NCBI RefSeq assembly: GCF_900129505.1
Contig: NZ_LT670818.1
Span: 930,001 to 994,000, forward strand
Source: Bradyrhizobium erythrophlei
GTDB taxonomy: Bacteria; Pseudomonadota; Alphaproteobacteria; Rhizobiales; Xanthobacteraceae
DNA: 64,000 nucleotides
Reading direction: 5' to 3'
A program made the position numbers and the translations under genes. A model generated the notes under the pieces. It was not told where the DNA came from. It saw only the letters and a list, made by a program, of their open reading frames with translations, and did no database searches. Shown piece after piece: positions 25,220 to 34,144 of this stretch; position 1 is the stretch's first letter; every line of letters starts with the position of its first letter.

Positions 25220-26728
25220 ATGGCTGCCAGCATTTTGATTGTCGACGACGATGCGGTCGCCCGCCGCCTGGTCGAAAACATGGTGCAGAAATGCGGCTAC
25301 GACGCCATTGTCGTCGATTCCGGCGACGCGGCCATCGCCACGCTGACCGCTCCTGAGGCGCCTGTCATCGACGCCATGGTGCTGGATCTGGTGATGCCCG
25401 GCCTCGATGGCATGGGCGTGCTGGCCAAGATCCGCGACGCCGGCCTCAACATTCCCGTGATCGTGCAGACCGCCCATGGCGGCATCGACAATGTGGTGTC
25501 GGCGATGCGCGCCGGTGCCCAGGATTTCGTGGTCAAGCCGGTTGGCATCGAGCGGCTGCAAGTCAGCTTGCGCAACGCGCTCAACGCCAGCGCGCTGAAA
25601 GGCGAACTGCAACGCATCCGTCACAGCCGCGAAGGCCGCCTGACCTTCGCCGACATCATCACCCGCAGCGATACCATGGCCGCCGTGCTGCGCACCGCGC
25701 AGAAGGCCGCCGCTTCCACCATTCCGGTGCTGATCGAGGGCGAATCCGGCGTCGGCAAGGAATTGTTCGCGCGCGCCATCCATGGCAGCGGCGAGCGCAA
25801 GGCAAAACCGTTCGTTGCGGTCAATTGCGGCGCGATCCCCGACAATCTCGTGGAGTCGATCCTGTTCGGTCACGAGAAAGGCGCCTTCACCGGCGCCACC
25901 GAACGTCACACCGGCAAGTTCGTCGAAGCTTCCGGCGGCACGCTGTTCCTCGACGAGGTCTCGGAATTGCCGTTGGCGGCGCAAGTGAAATTGCTGCGCG
26001 CGCTGCAGGAAGGCGCGGTGGAAGCCGTCGGCGGGCGCAAGCCGGTCAAGGTCGACGTCCGCATCATCTCGGCGACCAACCGCAAATTGCTCGATCGCGT
26101 CAAAGGTGGGCAATTCCGCGAAGACCTGTTCTATCGCCTGCACGTGCTGCCCTTGACCATCCCGCCGTTGCGTCTGCGCCGCGAAGACATCCCGCATCTG
26201 CTCCGGCATTTTCTGGCGCGGTTCTGCGCCGAGGAAAACCGCCACATCACCGGCATCAGCGGCGAGGCGATGGCGCATCTTTCGCAGCAGGAATGGCCCG
26301 GCAATATCCGCCAGCTCGAGAACACGGTCTATCGCGCCGTGGTCATGAGCGAGAGCGACCAGCTTGGACTCTCGGATTTTCCGCACATCGCCACGCAGTC
26401 AACCGCTGCGCCGGAGGCGCATGGCGAGCCGCTGATCGTCGGACCCGCCGCCTTTCATTCGACCGTACCGGCCATGGTTTCCGGTAATGAAATACCTATC
26501 GCCCCACTCCCCTCGGCGGGAACGCTGGCGATGCTGACCAACGCCGGCGAAATGCGGCCGCTCGAAGAGCTGGAGAGCGAGATCATCCGCTTCGCGATCT
26601 CGCATTATCGTGGCCAGATGTCCGAGGTCGCACGCCGGTTGAAGATCGGCCGCTCGACGCTCTATCGCAAGCTCGACGAGGCCGCCGACGACGATTCAAC
26701 GGCAGGCAGCGCGGAGGACGCGCACTAG
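25220..26728 (+). CDS. Sigma-54-dependent response regulator (NtrC family)
   Basis: A 502-residue activator. Receiver domain (1-120) with acidic residues at 10-11, phosphoacceptor D56 and K106; AAA+ domain (about 145-375) with Walker A GESGVGKE (173-180), the sigma-54-contacting GAFTGA loop (221-226), Walker B LFLDE and REDLFYRLHVLPL; and a C-terminal Fis-type helix-turn-helix (about 450-490, EVARRLKIGRSTLYRKLDE). All catalytic motifs are intact. No cognate kinase or sigma-54 promoter is evident nearby, so targets are unknown. A CtrA-like site lies 58 bp upstream. Confidence 0.92.
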   Translation: MAASILIVDDDAVARRLVENMVQKCGYDAIVVDSGDAAIATLTAPEAPVIDAMVLDLVMPGLDGMGVLAKIRDAGLNIPVIVQTAHGGIDNVVSAMRAGAQDFVVKPVGIERLQVSLRNALNASALKGELQRIRHSREGRLTFADIITRSDTMAAVLRTAQKAAASTIPVLIEGESGVGKELFARAIHGSGERKAKPFVAVNCGAIPDNLVESILFGHEKGAFTGATERHTGKFVEASGGTLFLDEVSELPLAAQVKLLRALQEGAVEAVGGRKPVKVDVRIISATNRKLLDRVKGGQFREDLFYRLHVLPLTIPPLRLRREDIPHLLRHFLARFCAEENRHITGISGEAMAHLSQQEWPGNIRQLENTVYRAVVMSESDQLGLSDFPHIATQSTAAPEAHGEPLIVGPAAFHSTVPAMVSGNEIPIAPLPSAGTLAMLTNAGEMRPLEELESEIIRFAISHYRGQMSEVARRLKIGRSTLYRKLDEAADDDSTAGSAEDAH

Positions 26729-27137
26729 CGGAACAGATTGTGGCGCCGCGGTGTCCAGGACGAAATGGCTCAAGACGTAGCTTTTCCATAACCTTTGCCA
26801 GAACCCGTGAACCGTTGCGCTGCGGTGACAGACAAAAGCAAAAGCGCGTGGCAGATACGCGCCATCCGTTGCAAAGCCGGTGCTTTGAAGTCAGTTTGTC
26901 GTGAGCGGCCCTGTGTGGCGCTGGCTGCGTAACAGAGGCACGTGTATCGTCTGCGCGGGATCGTTGCGTGCAGGCATGCAGAGAGATTTGGAGCGCATTC
27001 AGGCAAGAACCAAACGTTGACTGCAGACGTTGACTGAATGGTGTTTCGAAGTGAAGCCGGCGCTTTTGGCGAAAGCTGTACGGACGAAGCCGAGAACTGT
27101 TCCATGGCGGGGCAGTTTCGCCCAAGGGGTTGTGACG
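26729..27137. other. Non-coding interval before the L,D-transpeptidase gene
   Basis: About 409 bp with no convincing gene. It holds a direct repeat, ACGTTGACTG, at 27014-27023 and 27027-27036, whose TTGACT cores resemble -35 elements. The rest is probably the promoter and leader of the transpeptidase gene. The reading frame of that gene extends back to 27030, but the region lacks coding character and the signal peptide starts at 27138. Confidence 0.4.
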
Positions 27138-29330
27138 ATGCGAGACCGTTTGAATAACCGTGCCGGATTTGACCGTGTGTTGATGGCGGTGGCCGCGACC
27201 TTCCTCACGGTGTCCGCCCTCACGGTGTCCTCGGCGTTCGCCCAGGCCGATCCGGCACGCAACAGCGCCGCCGAACTTGCGATCGATGCGGCGATCCCGC
27301 GTCCGGAACCCGCCAACGTCCCGCCCCCGACCGTCAACGATTTCAAGCCGGACATCGCAGCACCTGCAGCCGACGCGGCCAAGATGGATGCACCCAAGAT
27401 GGATGCACCCAAGGCAGCGGAGAAGGCGCCCGAGGAAAAACCGGCCGAGATCGTCACCGCTCCGGCGCCCGACATCAACAAGGCGGAGACCGTCAAGGAT
27501 ACGACGACCACCACCCCTGCTACGCCCCCGGCCGCCGCTGTCGCAACTCCCGCCGCCGAACCGGCCAATGAGCCGGTCAAGGCCGCGAGCAACGTCCCGG
27601 CCGCGGATCAGCCGGTGGCCGATAAACTCAAGGATCTGCTAGGCAGCAAGTCGGCGCGCTATTTCGACCGCAAGGCGGAACGCACCGCGATCGAGAAGTT
27701 CTACACCGCGCATGACTTCGCGCCGCTATGGACCCAGGGCGGTGCGCTGACCGCGACCGGCAAGGGCGTCGTCGCGCGGCTGAAGGACGCCGCCTCCGAT
27801 GGCCTGAACGCGGCCGACTATCCGGTGCCCGATTTTGCCGCGGCCAATAACCCCGACGCGCTGGCGGAAGCCGACCTGAAACTGACCGCCAGCATTTTGG
27901 ACTATGCGCGTCAGGCCCAGAGCGGTCGGATGCACTGGTCGCAGGTCTCGGCCGACATCCAGTATCCGGAACACCCGATCGATCCCAATGAAGTGCTGAC
28001 CCACGTCACCACGGCCAAGGACGCCTCGGCGGCCCTTGACAGCTACAACCCGCCGCAAAAGCTCTACCGCGAATTGAAGGCGAAGCTCGCCCAACTGCGC
28101 GGCCAGGGCGATGGACCCGTGATCGAGATCGCGAGCGGGCCGGCGCTCAAATTCACGCCGGCGCGGGGCAAGAAGCAGCCCGCCGTCGCGGTGGAAGATT
28201 CCCGCGTGCCGCAGCTGCGCGCCAAGCTTGGCATCACCGAGAACGCCGACGATACCCATTACGACTCCAAGGTCGCCGAGGCCGTGCGCAAATTCCAGGA
28301 AGGCGCCGAACTCAGCGCCACCGGCGTGCTCGACGACCGCACCGTCAAGGCCATCAACAGCCCGAAGCGCGACCGCCAGATCGACACCGTGCTCGTCAAC
28401 ATGGAGCGCTGGCGCTGGCTGCCGCGCGACCTCGGCGCGGCCTCGATCGGCGATGCCTATGTCATCCTCAATATCCCGGACTATACGCTCAAGGTGATGC
28501 AGCACGGCGCTGTGGTCTGGACCACCAAGGTGGTCACCGGCAAGCCCGGCGTTCATGCAACGCCGCTGCTGACGGAGACCATGAAGTTCATCACGGTCAA
28601 CCCGACCTGGAACGTGCCGCCGTCGATCATCTACAACGAATACCTGCCGGCGCTGCAGCAGGACCCGACCGTGCTGGAACGCATGGGGCTGAAGCTTGAA
28701 CGCGCCCGCGACGGCTCGATCCACATTTCGCAACCGCCGGGCGAGGCAAACGCGCTCGGCCGCATCCGCTTCAATTTCCCCAACAAGTTCCTGGTGTATC
28801 AGCACGATACTCCAGACAAGAACCTGTTCGCCAAGGAAGAGCGGGCCTTCAGCCACGGCTGCATGCGGGTGCAAAATCCCGATCAATACGCGTCCGTCCT
28901 GCTCAACATCACGATGCCGAACGAGCACTACACGCCGGACAAGATCCGCGGCATGTACGGCCACAGCGAGATCGACCTGAAATTCCCCACGCCGATCCCG
29001 GTCAACATCACCTACCAGACGGCATTCGTTGACGAGGCCGGAAAGCTGCAGCTCCGCAAGGATGTTTACGGCCGCGACGCCACCATGCTGGCGCTGTTGA
29101 AGAACGGCAGATCCAAGGATCTGGAAAACGTGGTCGCGCATTCGCAGCCGAGCTATTCGCACCCGACCGGTAATCTGCCGGCTGGCGTCAGCTTCGCCAG
29201 CGACAACACCGGCTTTTCTTCGGGATCTTCGGGACCGTCGTTCTTCGAGCGGCTGTTCGGGGCGCCAACGCTGACGCCGCCCGCCCCCATCGGCCGTCGC
29301 CCGGCGCCGCGGCGGGTTTATACCCGCTGA
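27138..29330 (+). CDS. L,D-transpeptidase of the YcbB (LdtD) type
   Basis: A 731-residue secreted enzyme that makes 3-3 cross-links in peptidoglycan. The ATG at 27138 begins a signal peptide (MRDRLNN... to SSAFAQA). A Pro/Ala-rich linker (about 35-155, with two perfect 15-base tandem units) precedes the scaffold domain, a peptidoglycan-binding domain (about 355-415, KVAEAVRKFQEGAELSATGV) and the YkuD catalytic domain with SHGCMRV, whose Cys is at about 575. An unusual Ser/Pro-rich C-terminal tail of about 60 residues follows. A hairpin terminator comes after the gene, and an M15 peptidase gene with CtrA-type sites follows. Confidence 0.92.
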   Translation: MRDRLNNRAGFDRVLMAVAATFLTVSALTVSSAFAQADPARNSAAELAIDAAIPRPEPANVPPPTVNDFKPDIAAPAADAAKMDAPKMDAPKAAEKAPEEKPAEIVTAPAPDINKAETVKDTTTTTPATPPAAAVATPAAEPANEPVKAASNVPAADQPVADKLKDLLGSKSARYFDRKAERTAIEKFYTAHDFAPLWTQGGALTATGKGVVARLKDAASDGLNAADYPVPDFAAANNPDALAEADLKLTASILDYARQAQSGRMHWSQVSADIQYPEHPIDPNEVLTHVTTAKDASAALDSYNPPQKLYRELKAKLAQLRGQGDGPVIEIASGPALKFTPARGKKQPAVAVEDSRVPQLRAKLGITENADDTHYDSKVAEAVRKFQEGAELSATGVLDDRTVKAINSPKRDRQIDTVLVNMERWRWLPRDLGAASIGDAYVILNIPDYTLKVMQHGAVVWTTKVVTGKPGVHATPLLTETMKFITVNPTWNVPPSIIYNEYLPALQQDPTVLERMGLKLERARDGSIHISQPPGEANALGRIRFNFPNKFLVYQHDTPDKNLFAKEERAFSHGCMRVQNPDQYASVLLNITMPNEHYTPDKIRGMYGHSEIDLKFPTPIPVNITYQTAFVDEAGKLQLRKDVYGRDATMLALLKNGRSKDLENVVAHSQPSYSHPTGNLPAGVSFASDNTGFSSGSSGPSFFERLFGAPTLTPPAPIGRRPAPRRVYTR
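27381..27410. repeat. Perfect 15-base tandem duplication in the transpeptidase gene
   Basis: AAGATGGATGCACCC occurs twice in a row at 27381 and 27396, giving KMDAPKMDAP in the linker between signal peptide and catalytic parts. The two copies are identical, so the duplication is recent. Confidence 0.9.
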
Positions 29331-29382
29331 TCGTTCGCCGGCTGGCAGCCAGCCGACCCAAGCGAATTCCGGTGCGAAATCA

Positions 29383-29418
29383 ACGGCCCCACCCCTCACG
29401 GTGGGGCCGTTTACGTTA
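29383..29418 (+). terminator. Hairpin terminator after the L,D-transpeptidase gene
   Basis: ACGGCCCCACC (29383-29393) and GGTGGGGCCGT (29400-29410) form a perfect 11-base-pair stem with loop CCTCAC, followed by TTTACGTT. It separates the transpeptidase transcript from the following M15 peptidase gene. Confidence 0.75.
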
Positions 29419-29500
29419 ACCATTCCCCCGCGGAATCTAACCTGGGCACTTTTTCGCCACACTCGACGGGTTAGCTTTAAGTCGACTTGGGGGGTGGGAT

Positions 29501-29516
29501 TTAAGCTTGGATTAAC
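29501..29516 (+). promoter_or_regulatory. Exact CtrA-type site 1 (TTAA-N7-TTAAC)
   Basis: TTAA-GCTTGGA-TTAAC, a perfect match to the CtrA consensus, 79 bp before the start of the M15/DUF882 peptidase gene and ten bases before a second exact site. CtrA is the essential cell-cycle response regulator of most alphaproteobacteria. Confidence 0.7.
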
Positions 29517-29526
29517 CCACCCAGCG

Positions 29527-29542
29527 TTAAGACTGCGTTAAC
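29527..29542 (+). promoter_or_regulatory. Exact CtrA-type site 2 (TTAA-N7-TTAAC)
   Basis: TTAA-GACTGCG-TTAAC, a second perfect match, ending 53 bp before the GTG start at 29596. Its spacing to site 1 (26 bp, start to start) places both on nearly the same face of the helix, as expected for cooperative binding. Confidence 0.7.
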
Positions 29543-29595
29543 CCTCTTTCGCCACACGGGGTAGCGGAAGAGTTCATTGATCGGTCGTCCTCTGG

Positions 29596-31191
29596 GTGGG
29601 CTCATTCTTGCTGTCTGGTTTCGCACGCCAATTCAACGCTCTGTCGCTGCCTAGGGCCGGATCTCATGTCGGCCTCGCTTGCGTTTTGCTCCTCGTGGGA
29701 GCCGGATCGGTTCATGACGCGACCGCGCTGAACGAAACCCGTACGCTGTCGTTCCATCACACCCATTCCGATGAAGACCTCACCGTCACCTTCAAGCGCG
29801 ACGGGCGCTACGACGAAGAGGCGCTGAAGCAGCTCAACCACTATCTCCGCGACTGGCGCAGCCAGGACCAGACCGTGATGGATCGTCGTTTGTTCGACAT
29901 CCTCTGGGAGGTCTACCGCGACGTCGACGGCAAAAAGCCGATCCAGATCATTTCCGCCTACCGCTCCCCCGCCACCAACGCCATGCTCCGCCGCCGTTCC
30001 TCGGGCGTTGCGCGCTTCAGCCAGCACATGCTCGGCCATGCCATGGATTTCTACATTCCGGACGTGCCGCTCGAGCAGATCCGTTTCGCCGGGCTGCGGC
30101 TGCAGCGGGGCGGCGTCGGCTTCTATCCGACATCGGGATCGCCCTTCGTTCATCTCGACACCGGCAACATCCGGCACTGGCCGCGCATGACGCACGACCA
30201 GTTGGCCCGCGTCTTCCCTGACGGCCGGACCGTGCACGTTCCGACCGACGGCAAGCCGCTCAAGGGCTATGAGCTAGCGCTTGCTGACATCGAGAAACGC
30301 GGTGGCGGCGGCGATGCTTCGACCGTGAGCAAGCCGAGCCTGTTCGCCTCCCTGTTCAGGGGCAAATCGAACGACGAGGAAGACGAGGGCGCAAGCGCCG
30401 AAATTGCCGAAAAGCCGGCAGGCCCGATCGCTTCAGCCGCCACCGCCAGGTCTGCGGACGCCGTGCCGGTGCCCCGCACCAAGCCGCCAGTCGGCGCGAC
30501 CTTCCAGCTCGCTTCGGCTGACGCGCAGATCATTCAATCCTCCAAGGCCAAGCCGGCCGCGCCGGCGCAAAAGGCCGAGGCAAAGCCGCAGACCCCGGCT
30601 GACATCATCAATGCCCGCGGCTTCTGGGGCGATACCCCGGCAGCGCCGAAGCAGGCCACCCCGGCGCAGGTCGCCGCCATCAGTGCCCGGCAGGCGCTGG
30701 CCGCCGCCGATCCGCAACCGACCGCGAGCGTTTCCGCGCTGCAGGCGATGGCCTATGCGCCGGCGGCCTCCTCGTCGGTCGACCATTCCAACATCGTCGC
30801 GGCCGGCGCGCCGATCCCGCGCAGCTTCCGCGCGTCCGCCTCGCGCAATGCCGCGCCGGCCACCGGCATCGACACCATCGTCAGCAAGGGATCCCAGGGT
30901 CAGGGCAATCTGGTTGCGACCTCGACGCGGCTCGCCGCAGCCGGCGGCAACAGCATCTGGATGCGGGTAATGATGCTGGCGCCGAGCGCAAGCAGTTCGA
31001 TGAACGCCACGGTGCTCGGCGACGCCGACATGACCGTGATGCGGGTTTACTTCGTCAAGCCGCAGGCCGCGATCGCCATGACCTTCTCGGACGATCCGCA
31101 GATGGGAATGGTCACCGACCGCTTCTCGGGATCGGCCACCGCGAAGCTCACGACGCAATCCTTCGTGATGCAGACCGCCTCGTTGCGCTGA
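29596..31191 (+). CDS. DUF882 / M15-type peptidoglycan peptidase (YcbK-like)
   Basis: A 531-residue exported protein. After a signal-like N-terminus (to about residue 45) comes the M15-fold domain (about 45-205) with the zinc-site motifs: SAYRSPATNAML, HMLGHAMDFYIP (H and D ligands), and GVGFYPTSGSPFVHLDTG (the last His). E. coli YcbK (MepK) cuts 3-3 cross-links in peptidoglycan, which fits the preceding L,D-transpeptidase. The remaining 320 residues are Ala/Pro-rich, ending in a small folded part. The start is a GTG at 29596; a TTG at 29608 is possible. Two exact CtrA-type sites precede it. Confidence 0.85.
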   Translation: MGSFLLSGFARQFNALSLPRAGSHVGLACVLLLVGAGSVHDATALNETRTLSFHHTHSDEDLTVTFKRDGRYDEEALKQLNHYLRDWRSQDQTVMDRRLFDILWEVYRDVDGKKPIQIISAYRSPATNAMLRRRSSGVARFSQHMLGHAMDFYIPDVPLEQIRFAGLRLQRGGVGFYPTSGSPFVHLDTGNIRHWPRMTHDQLARVFPDGRTVHVPTDGKPLKGYELALADIEKRGGGGDASTVSKPSLFASLFRGKSNDEEDEGASAEIAEKPAGPIASAATARSADAVPVPRTKPPVGATFQLASADAQIIQSSKAKPAAPAQKAEAKPQTPADIINARGFWGDTPAAPKQATPAQVAAISARQALAAADPQPTASVSALQAMAYAPAASSSVDHSNIVAAGAPIPRSFRASASRNAAPATGIDTIVSKGSQGQGNLVATSTRLAAAGGNSIWMRVMMLAPSASSSMNATVLGDADMTVMRVYFVKPQAAIAMTFSDDPQMGMVTDRFSGSATAKLTTQSFVMQTASLR

Positions 31192-31216
31192 GCGCGCACA
31201 CTACTTCGCCGCTGCG

Positions 31217-32983
31217 TCAGGCCGGCAAGCCTGCCTTGAGCAGGCCGGCCTCGTGGCGCTGGCGGTCGGCTGCGTGCTTGTAGTGCTGGGTGGCGAGGTA
31301 AGCGGCCACCGAGAATTTAGGCTCGGACTTTAGAACCTCAGCCGCGTGCGCGGCGGTCGCGACCGTGTTGCCCAGTTGCGCGAACGTGGCCGCGAGGAAG
31401 GCATGATGGGTGTAGTCGGGTCGCGTGATCCGCGAGAAGGCTTCGACGGCCTCGGCATATTTCTCGGCGCAATAGCAGGCGCGCCCGAGGTGGCTCCAGA
31501 AGCGCTCCGGATGGTACGGGTTGACGCGCATCGCCTTCTTGATCCAGTCGATGCCCTCCTCCGGCCGCCCGAGCCAGGTTAGAAGCTCGCCCTGCTGCAC
31601 CACAACGAGATCGTAATTGGAGTTGAGCGCGAGCGCCCGCTCCTGATGATACGCGGCCTTGTCATGATCATCGCGCGTCAGGTTCAAGGCGGCGAGGATC
31701 CGATGCACGTCGGCGTCATTGTCATCGAGCGCCAGCGCGGTCTCCAGCTCCGCTGCCACCCGCTGCAGGGCGGCGTCGCGATCCGCACACCAGCCATAGA
31801 CCCACGTCTGGCCCAGCACGCAAGCCTTCCAGGCGTGAGCATGACCATAGTTCGGGTCGAGCGCGAGGGCGCGGTCAAGCAGCCGCTGCGCCTCGTCGTT
31901 GTCCTTCTGGGTCGAGCGGTGGTGCAGCACCTTGGCCGCCAGCACGCACTCATAGGCCGCCATGTTGTCGGTCGGCTTGCGCTTCGCCCGGTCGTGGGTA
32001 GCGGCCTCGAGGCGGCCGGGGAGCGTCGCGACGATCGCACGGGTCATCTCGTCCTGGATGGCGAAGATATCCTCGAGGTCGCGGTCATAGCGTTCGGCCC
32101 AAATGTGTCGATCGGTTTCCGCATCGATCAACTGCACCGTGACACGGATGCGACCACCGGCCTTTCGCACGCTGCCCTCGAGGACGTATTCGACGCCGAA
32201 TTCGCGCGCGACCTCCTGCACCTTCACCGCCTTTCCCTTGTACACGAAGGTCGAATTGCGCGAGATGACGAGCAAATCGTGGAAGCGTGACAGCTCCGTA
32301 ATGATGTCCTCGGTGAGACCGTCGGCGAAGAATTCCTGCTCCGGATCGCCGCTCATGTTGACGAGCGGCAATACGGCGATGGACGGCTTCTTGGAAATCG
32401 GCGTTGCCGCCGCGGCGTTCTTCGCGCCCTCCGGCGCGGCTTTTGGATCCGGGTCGAGCCGAACCCGGAAGACGCGGATCGGACGGGCGATGTTCTTGAC
32501 GCTCTGGTCGCCGAGATCCTCGAACGCGACGTCATCGAGTCGTTGACCGACCTGATCGCGCACCGCGCCCGAGACACAGATGCCGCCAGGTTCGGCGAGC
32601 ATTTCGAGGCGCGCCGCCACGTTGACACCGTCGCCAAAGATGTCGTTGTCCTCGACGATTACGTCGCCGAGATTGATGCCAATGCGGAACTGTATCCAGC
32701 GCGCCGGCGAGACGTCCATGTTGCGTCGCGCCATCCGGCGCTGAACCTCGGCAGCGCACAGCACAGCGTCGGCGACGCTGCGAAATTCGACCAGCATGCC
32801 GTCGCCGGTGGTCTTGATGATGCGGCCATGGTTCTTCGCGATGGCCGGATCGATCAGCTCTATTCGATGGGTCTTGAGACGCGCGAGTGTCCCCGTCTCG
32901 TCGACCTCCATCAGCCGACTATAGCCGACCATGTCGGCGGCGAGGACCGCTGCGAGCCTGCGCTCTGGTCCGGGCACGTCCAT
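31217..32983 (-). CDS. Class III adenylate/guanylate cyclase with TolB-like and TPR domains
   Basis: A 588-residue protein. The N-terminal class III cyclase domain (about 1-175) has both metal Asp: D17 in AADMVGYSRLM and D61 in TTGDGMLVEF, with GDGVNVAARLE as the transition-state region. A segment like the N-terminal domain of TolB-type proteins follows (about 205-330, SIAVLPLVNMSGDPEQEFF, GLTEDIITELS), then tetratricopeptide repeats (about 375-570). This cyclase-TolB-TPR architecture is highly multiplied in Bradyrhizobium and Rhizobium. It should make cAMP (or cGMP) in the cytoplasm, but no signal input is identifiable. The gene stands alone. Confidence 0.9.
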   Translation of the reverse strand: MDVPGPERRLAAVLAADMVGYSRLMEVDETGTLARLKTHRIELIDPAIAKNHGRIIKTTGDGMLVEFRSVADAVLCAAEVQRRMARRNMDVSPARWIQFRIGINLGDVIVEDNDIFGDGVNVAARLEMLAEPGGICVSGAVRDQVGQRLDDVAFEDLGDQSVKNIARPIRVFRVRLDPDPKAAPEGAKNAAAATPISKKPSIAVLPLVNMSGDPEQEFFADGLTEDIITELSRFHDLLVISRNSTFVYKGKAVKVQEVAREFGVEYVLEGSVRKAGGRIRVTVQLIDAETDRHIWAERYDRDLEDIFAIQDEMTRAIVATLPGRLEAATHDRAKRKPTDNMAAYECVLAAKVLHHRSTQKDNDEAQRLLDRALALDPNYGHAHAWKACVLGQTWVYGWCADRDAALQRVAAELETALALDDNDADVHRILAALNLTRDDHDKAAYHQERALALNSNYDLVVVQQGELLTWLGRPEEGIDWIKKAMRVNPYHPERFWSHLGRACYCAEKYAEAVEAFSRITRPDYTHHAFLAATFAQLGNTVATAAHAAEVLKSEPKFSVAAYLATQHYKHAADRQRHEAGLLKAGLPA

Positions 32984-33069
32984 TTCTGGTTCCCCGACCG
33001 GGGACTCTAACAGATGCAGAAGCCCTTGCCCAAGCCTGTTTGCGCGGGAAATGCCTGCCGGCTAACGCC

Positions 33070-33342
33070 TCACAGCATTCCCAGCGCCTGCATGTAGGTT
33101 TCCAGGATGGTTTCCGCCTCGGCCCGCTCGTTGGCGTCCTGCTTGCGCAGGCGGACGATGGTACGCAGCGCCTTGACGTCGAAGCCGTTGCCCTTGGCTT
33201 CGGCATAGACGTCGCGGATGTCGTCGGAGATCGTCTTCTTTTCTTCTTCAAGCCGTTCGATGCGCTCGATGATGGCCTTGAGCTGGTCTTTGGCGAATTG
33301 GGTCGCGGGCTCGTCCTTGACGGCGGCGGCAGAGGTGGCCAT
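33070..33342 (-). CDS. gapR: GapR-family nucleoid-associated protein (DUF2312)
   Basis: A 90-residue, all-helical protein. The ATG at 33342 gives [20 protein letters not shown], then [20 protein letters not shown] with [20 protein letters not shown], the DUF2312 signature. In Caulobacter, GapR forms a tetrameric clamp on overtwisted DNA, stimulates topoisomerases ahead of replication forks and is essential for growth. The length and motif match. The reading frame continues 22 codons upstream but this part is not conserved-looking. Confidence 0.93.
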   Translation of the reverse strand: MATSAAAVKDEPATQFAKDQLKAIIERIERLEEEKKTISDDIRDVYAEAKGNGFDVKALRTIVRLRKQDANERAEAETILETYMQALGML

Positions 33343-33496
33343 CGGGTACTCCTGAATGGAACTGAGGTTGAGGCGAAAAGTGGAAGCGCCGCACGCTTCA
33401 TCACGCACCGCATCCCGAAACGACCCTCAAGAGTGGCGCGCTCTCCGTCAAGGCGGCATCGCCCTCATCCACAGCGCGCCCACAGGAGAAAGCCTC

Positions 33497-33596
33497 CCTC
33501 ATGGTGAGGAGGCGCTATTGCACCGTCTCGAACCATGAGGTCCGTGGTCTTCATCCTTCGAGACGCGGCGAGGACGCCGCTCCTCAGGATAAGGAA
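33497..33596. repeat. Two palindromic units of a dispersed intergenic repeat
   Basis: Unit 1: CCTCATGGT (33497-33505) pairs with ACCATGAGG (33532-33540). Unit 2 begins TCATCCTTCGAGACGC at about 33551 and ends CTCCTCAGGATAAGG near 33595, with a GCGGCG/CGCCGC core. Both have the form of Rhizobiales intergenic elements (GAGGAGC... CGTCTCGAAGGATG). They fill most of the 295-bp gap between gapR and the DUF1244 gene; nothing else is seen there. Confidence 0.7.
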
Positions 33597-33638
33597 AGGA
33601 ACTGAGTATGGGCTTCATTGGAGCTAAGTCAGTGAGAA

Positions 33639-33941
33639 TCAATGCCCGTTCTGCGCCTTCTTCATCGCCGCCAGTTGCTCGGCGCTGGCGGTGCCCTGAT
33701 AGGTCTGCTTCCAGGTCTCGTAGGGCATGCCGTAGACGGCCTCGCGACTCTCGTCCTTGGAGAGGTCGGCGCCTTTGGCATCGGCGGCTTCCTTGAGCCA
33801 GTTGGACAGGCAGTTGCGACAGAAGCCCGCCAGATTCATCAGGTCGATGTTCTGGACATCGGTGCGGGAGCGCAGATGTTCGACCAGGCGCCGGAACACG
33901 GCCGCCTCAAGTTCCGTTCTGGTTTTGTCGTCAATCGCCAT
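33639..33941 (-). CDS. DUF1244 family protein
   Basis: A 100-residue protein of the DUF1244 family, which is found across alpha- and gammaproteobacteria and has no known activity. LEAAVFRRLVEHLRSRTDVQ, NLAGFCRNCLSNW with two Cys four apart, and YGMPYETWKQTYQ are the family marks; the Cys pair and nearby His could bind a metal. ATG at 33941 is preferred; an alternative ATG at 33968 would add nine residues. Cytoplasmic. It is 296 bp from gapR on the same strand, with repeat units between. Confidence 0.85.
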   Translation of the reverse strand: MAIDDKTRTELEAAVFRRLVEHLRSRTDVQNIDLMNLAGFCRNCLSNWLKEAADAKGADLSKDESREAVYGMPYETWKQTYQGTASAEQLAAMKKAQNGH

Positions 33942-34144
33942 GACCGCGCGCTCGTTTCCCGTAACCATATTGATGTTAGGTGGGTGCTGTCACAGATTTT
34001 GCCATATCGCAGGGCAAATTGGTCACCAGCAAGCCGGATTTCGGCCGGATCCAGCCCGAAATGCAGCGTTGAAACACCCCTTTGCCGTTGACAGTCCCCG
34101 CCGGCTCACGCGAAATCGTCAATGATTTGATATAGCCTCACTGA

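Noticed and set aside
27726..29462. 578-codon minus-strand open frame
   Set aside because: Antisense to the L,D-transpeptidase gene, which has a signal peptide and catalytic Cys.
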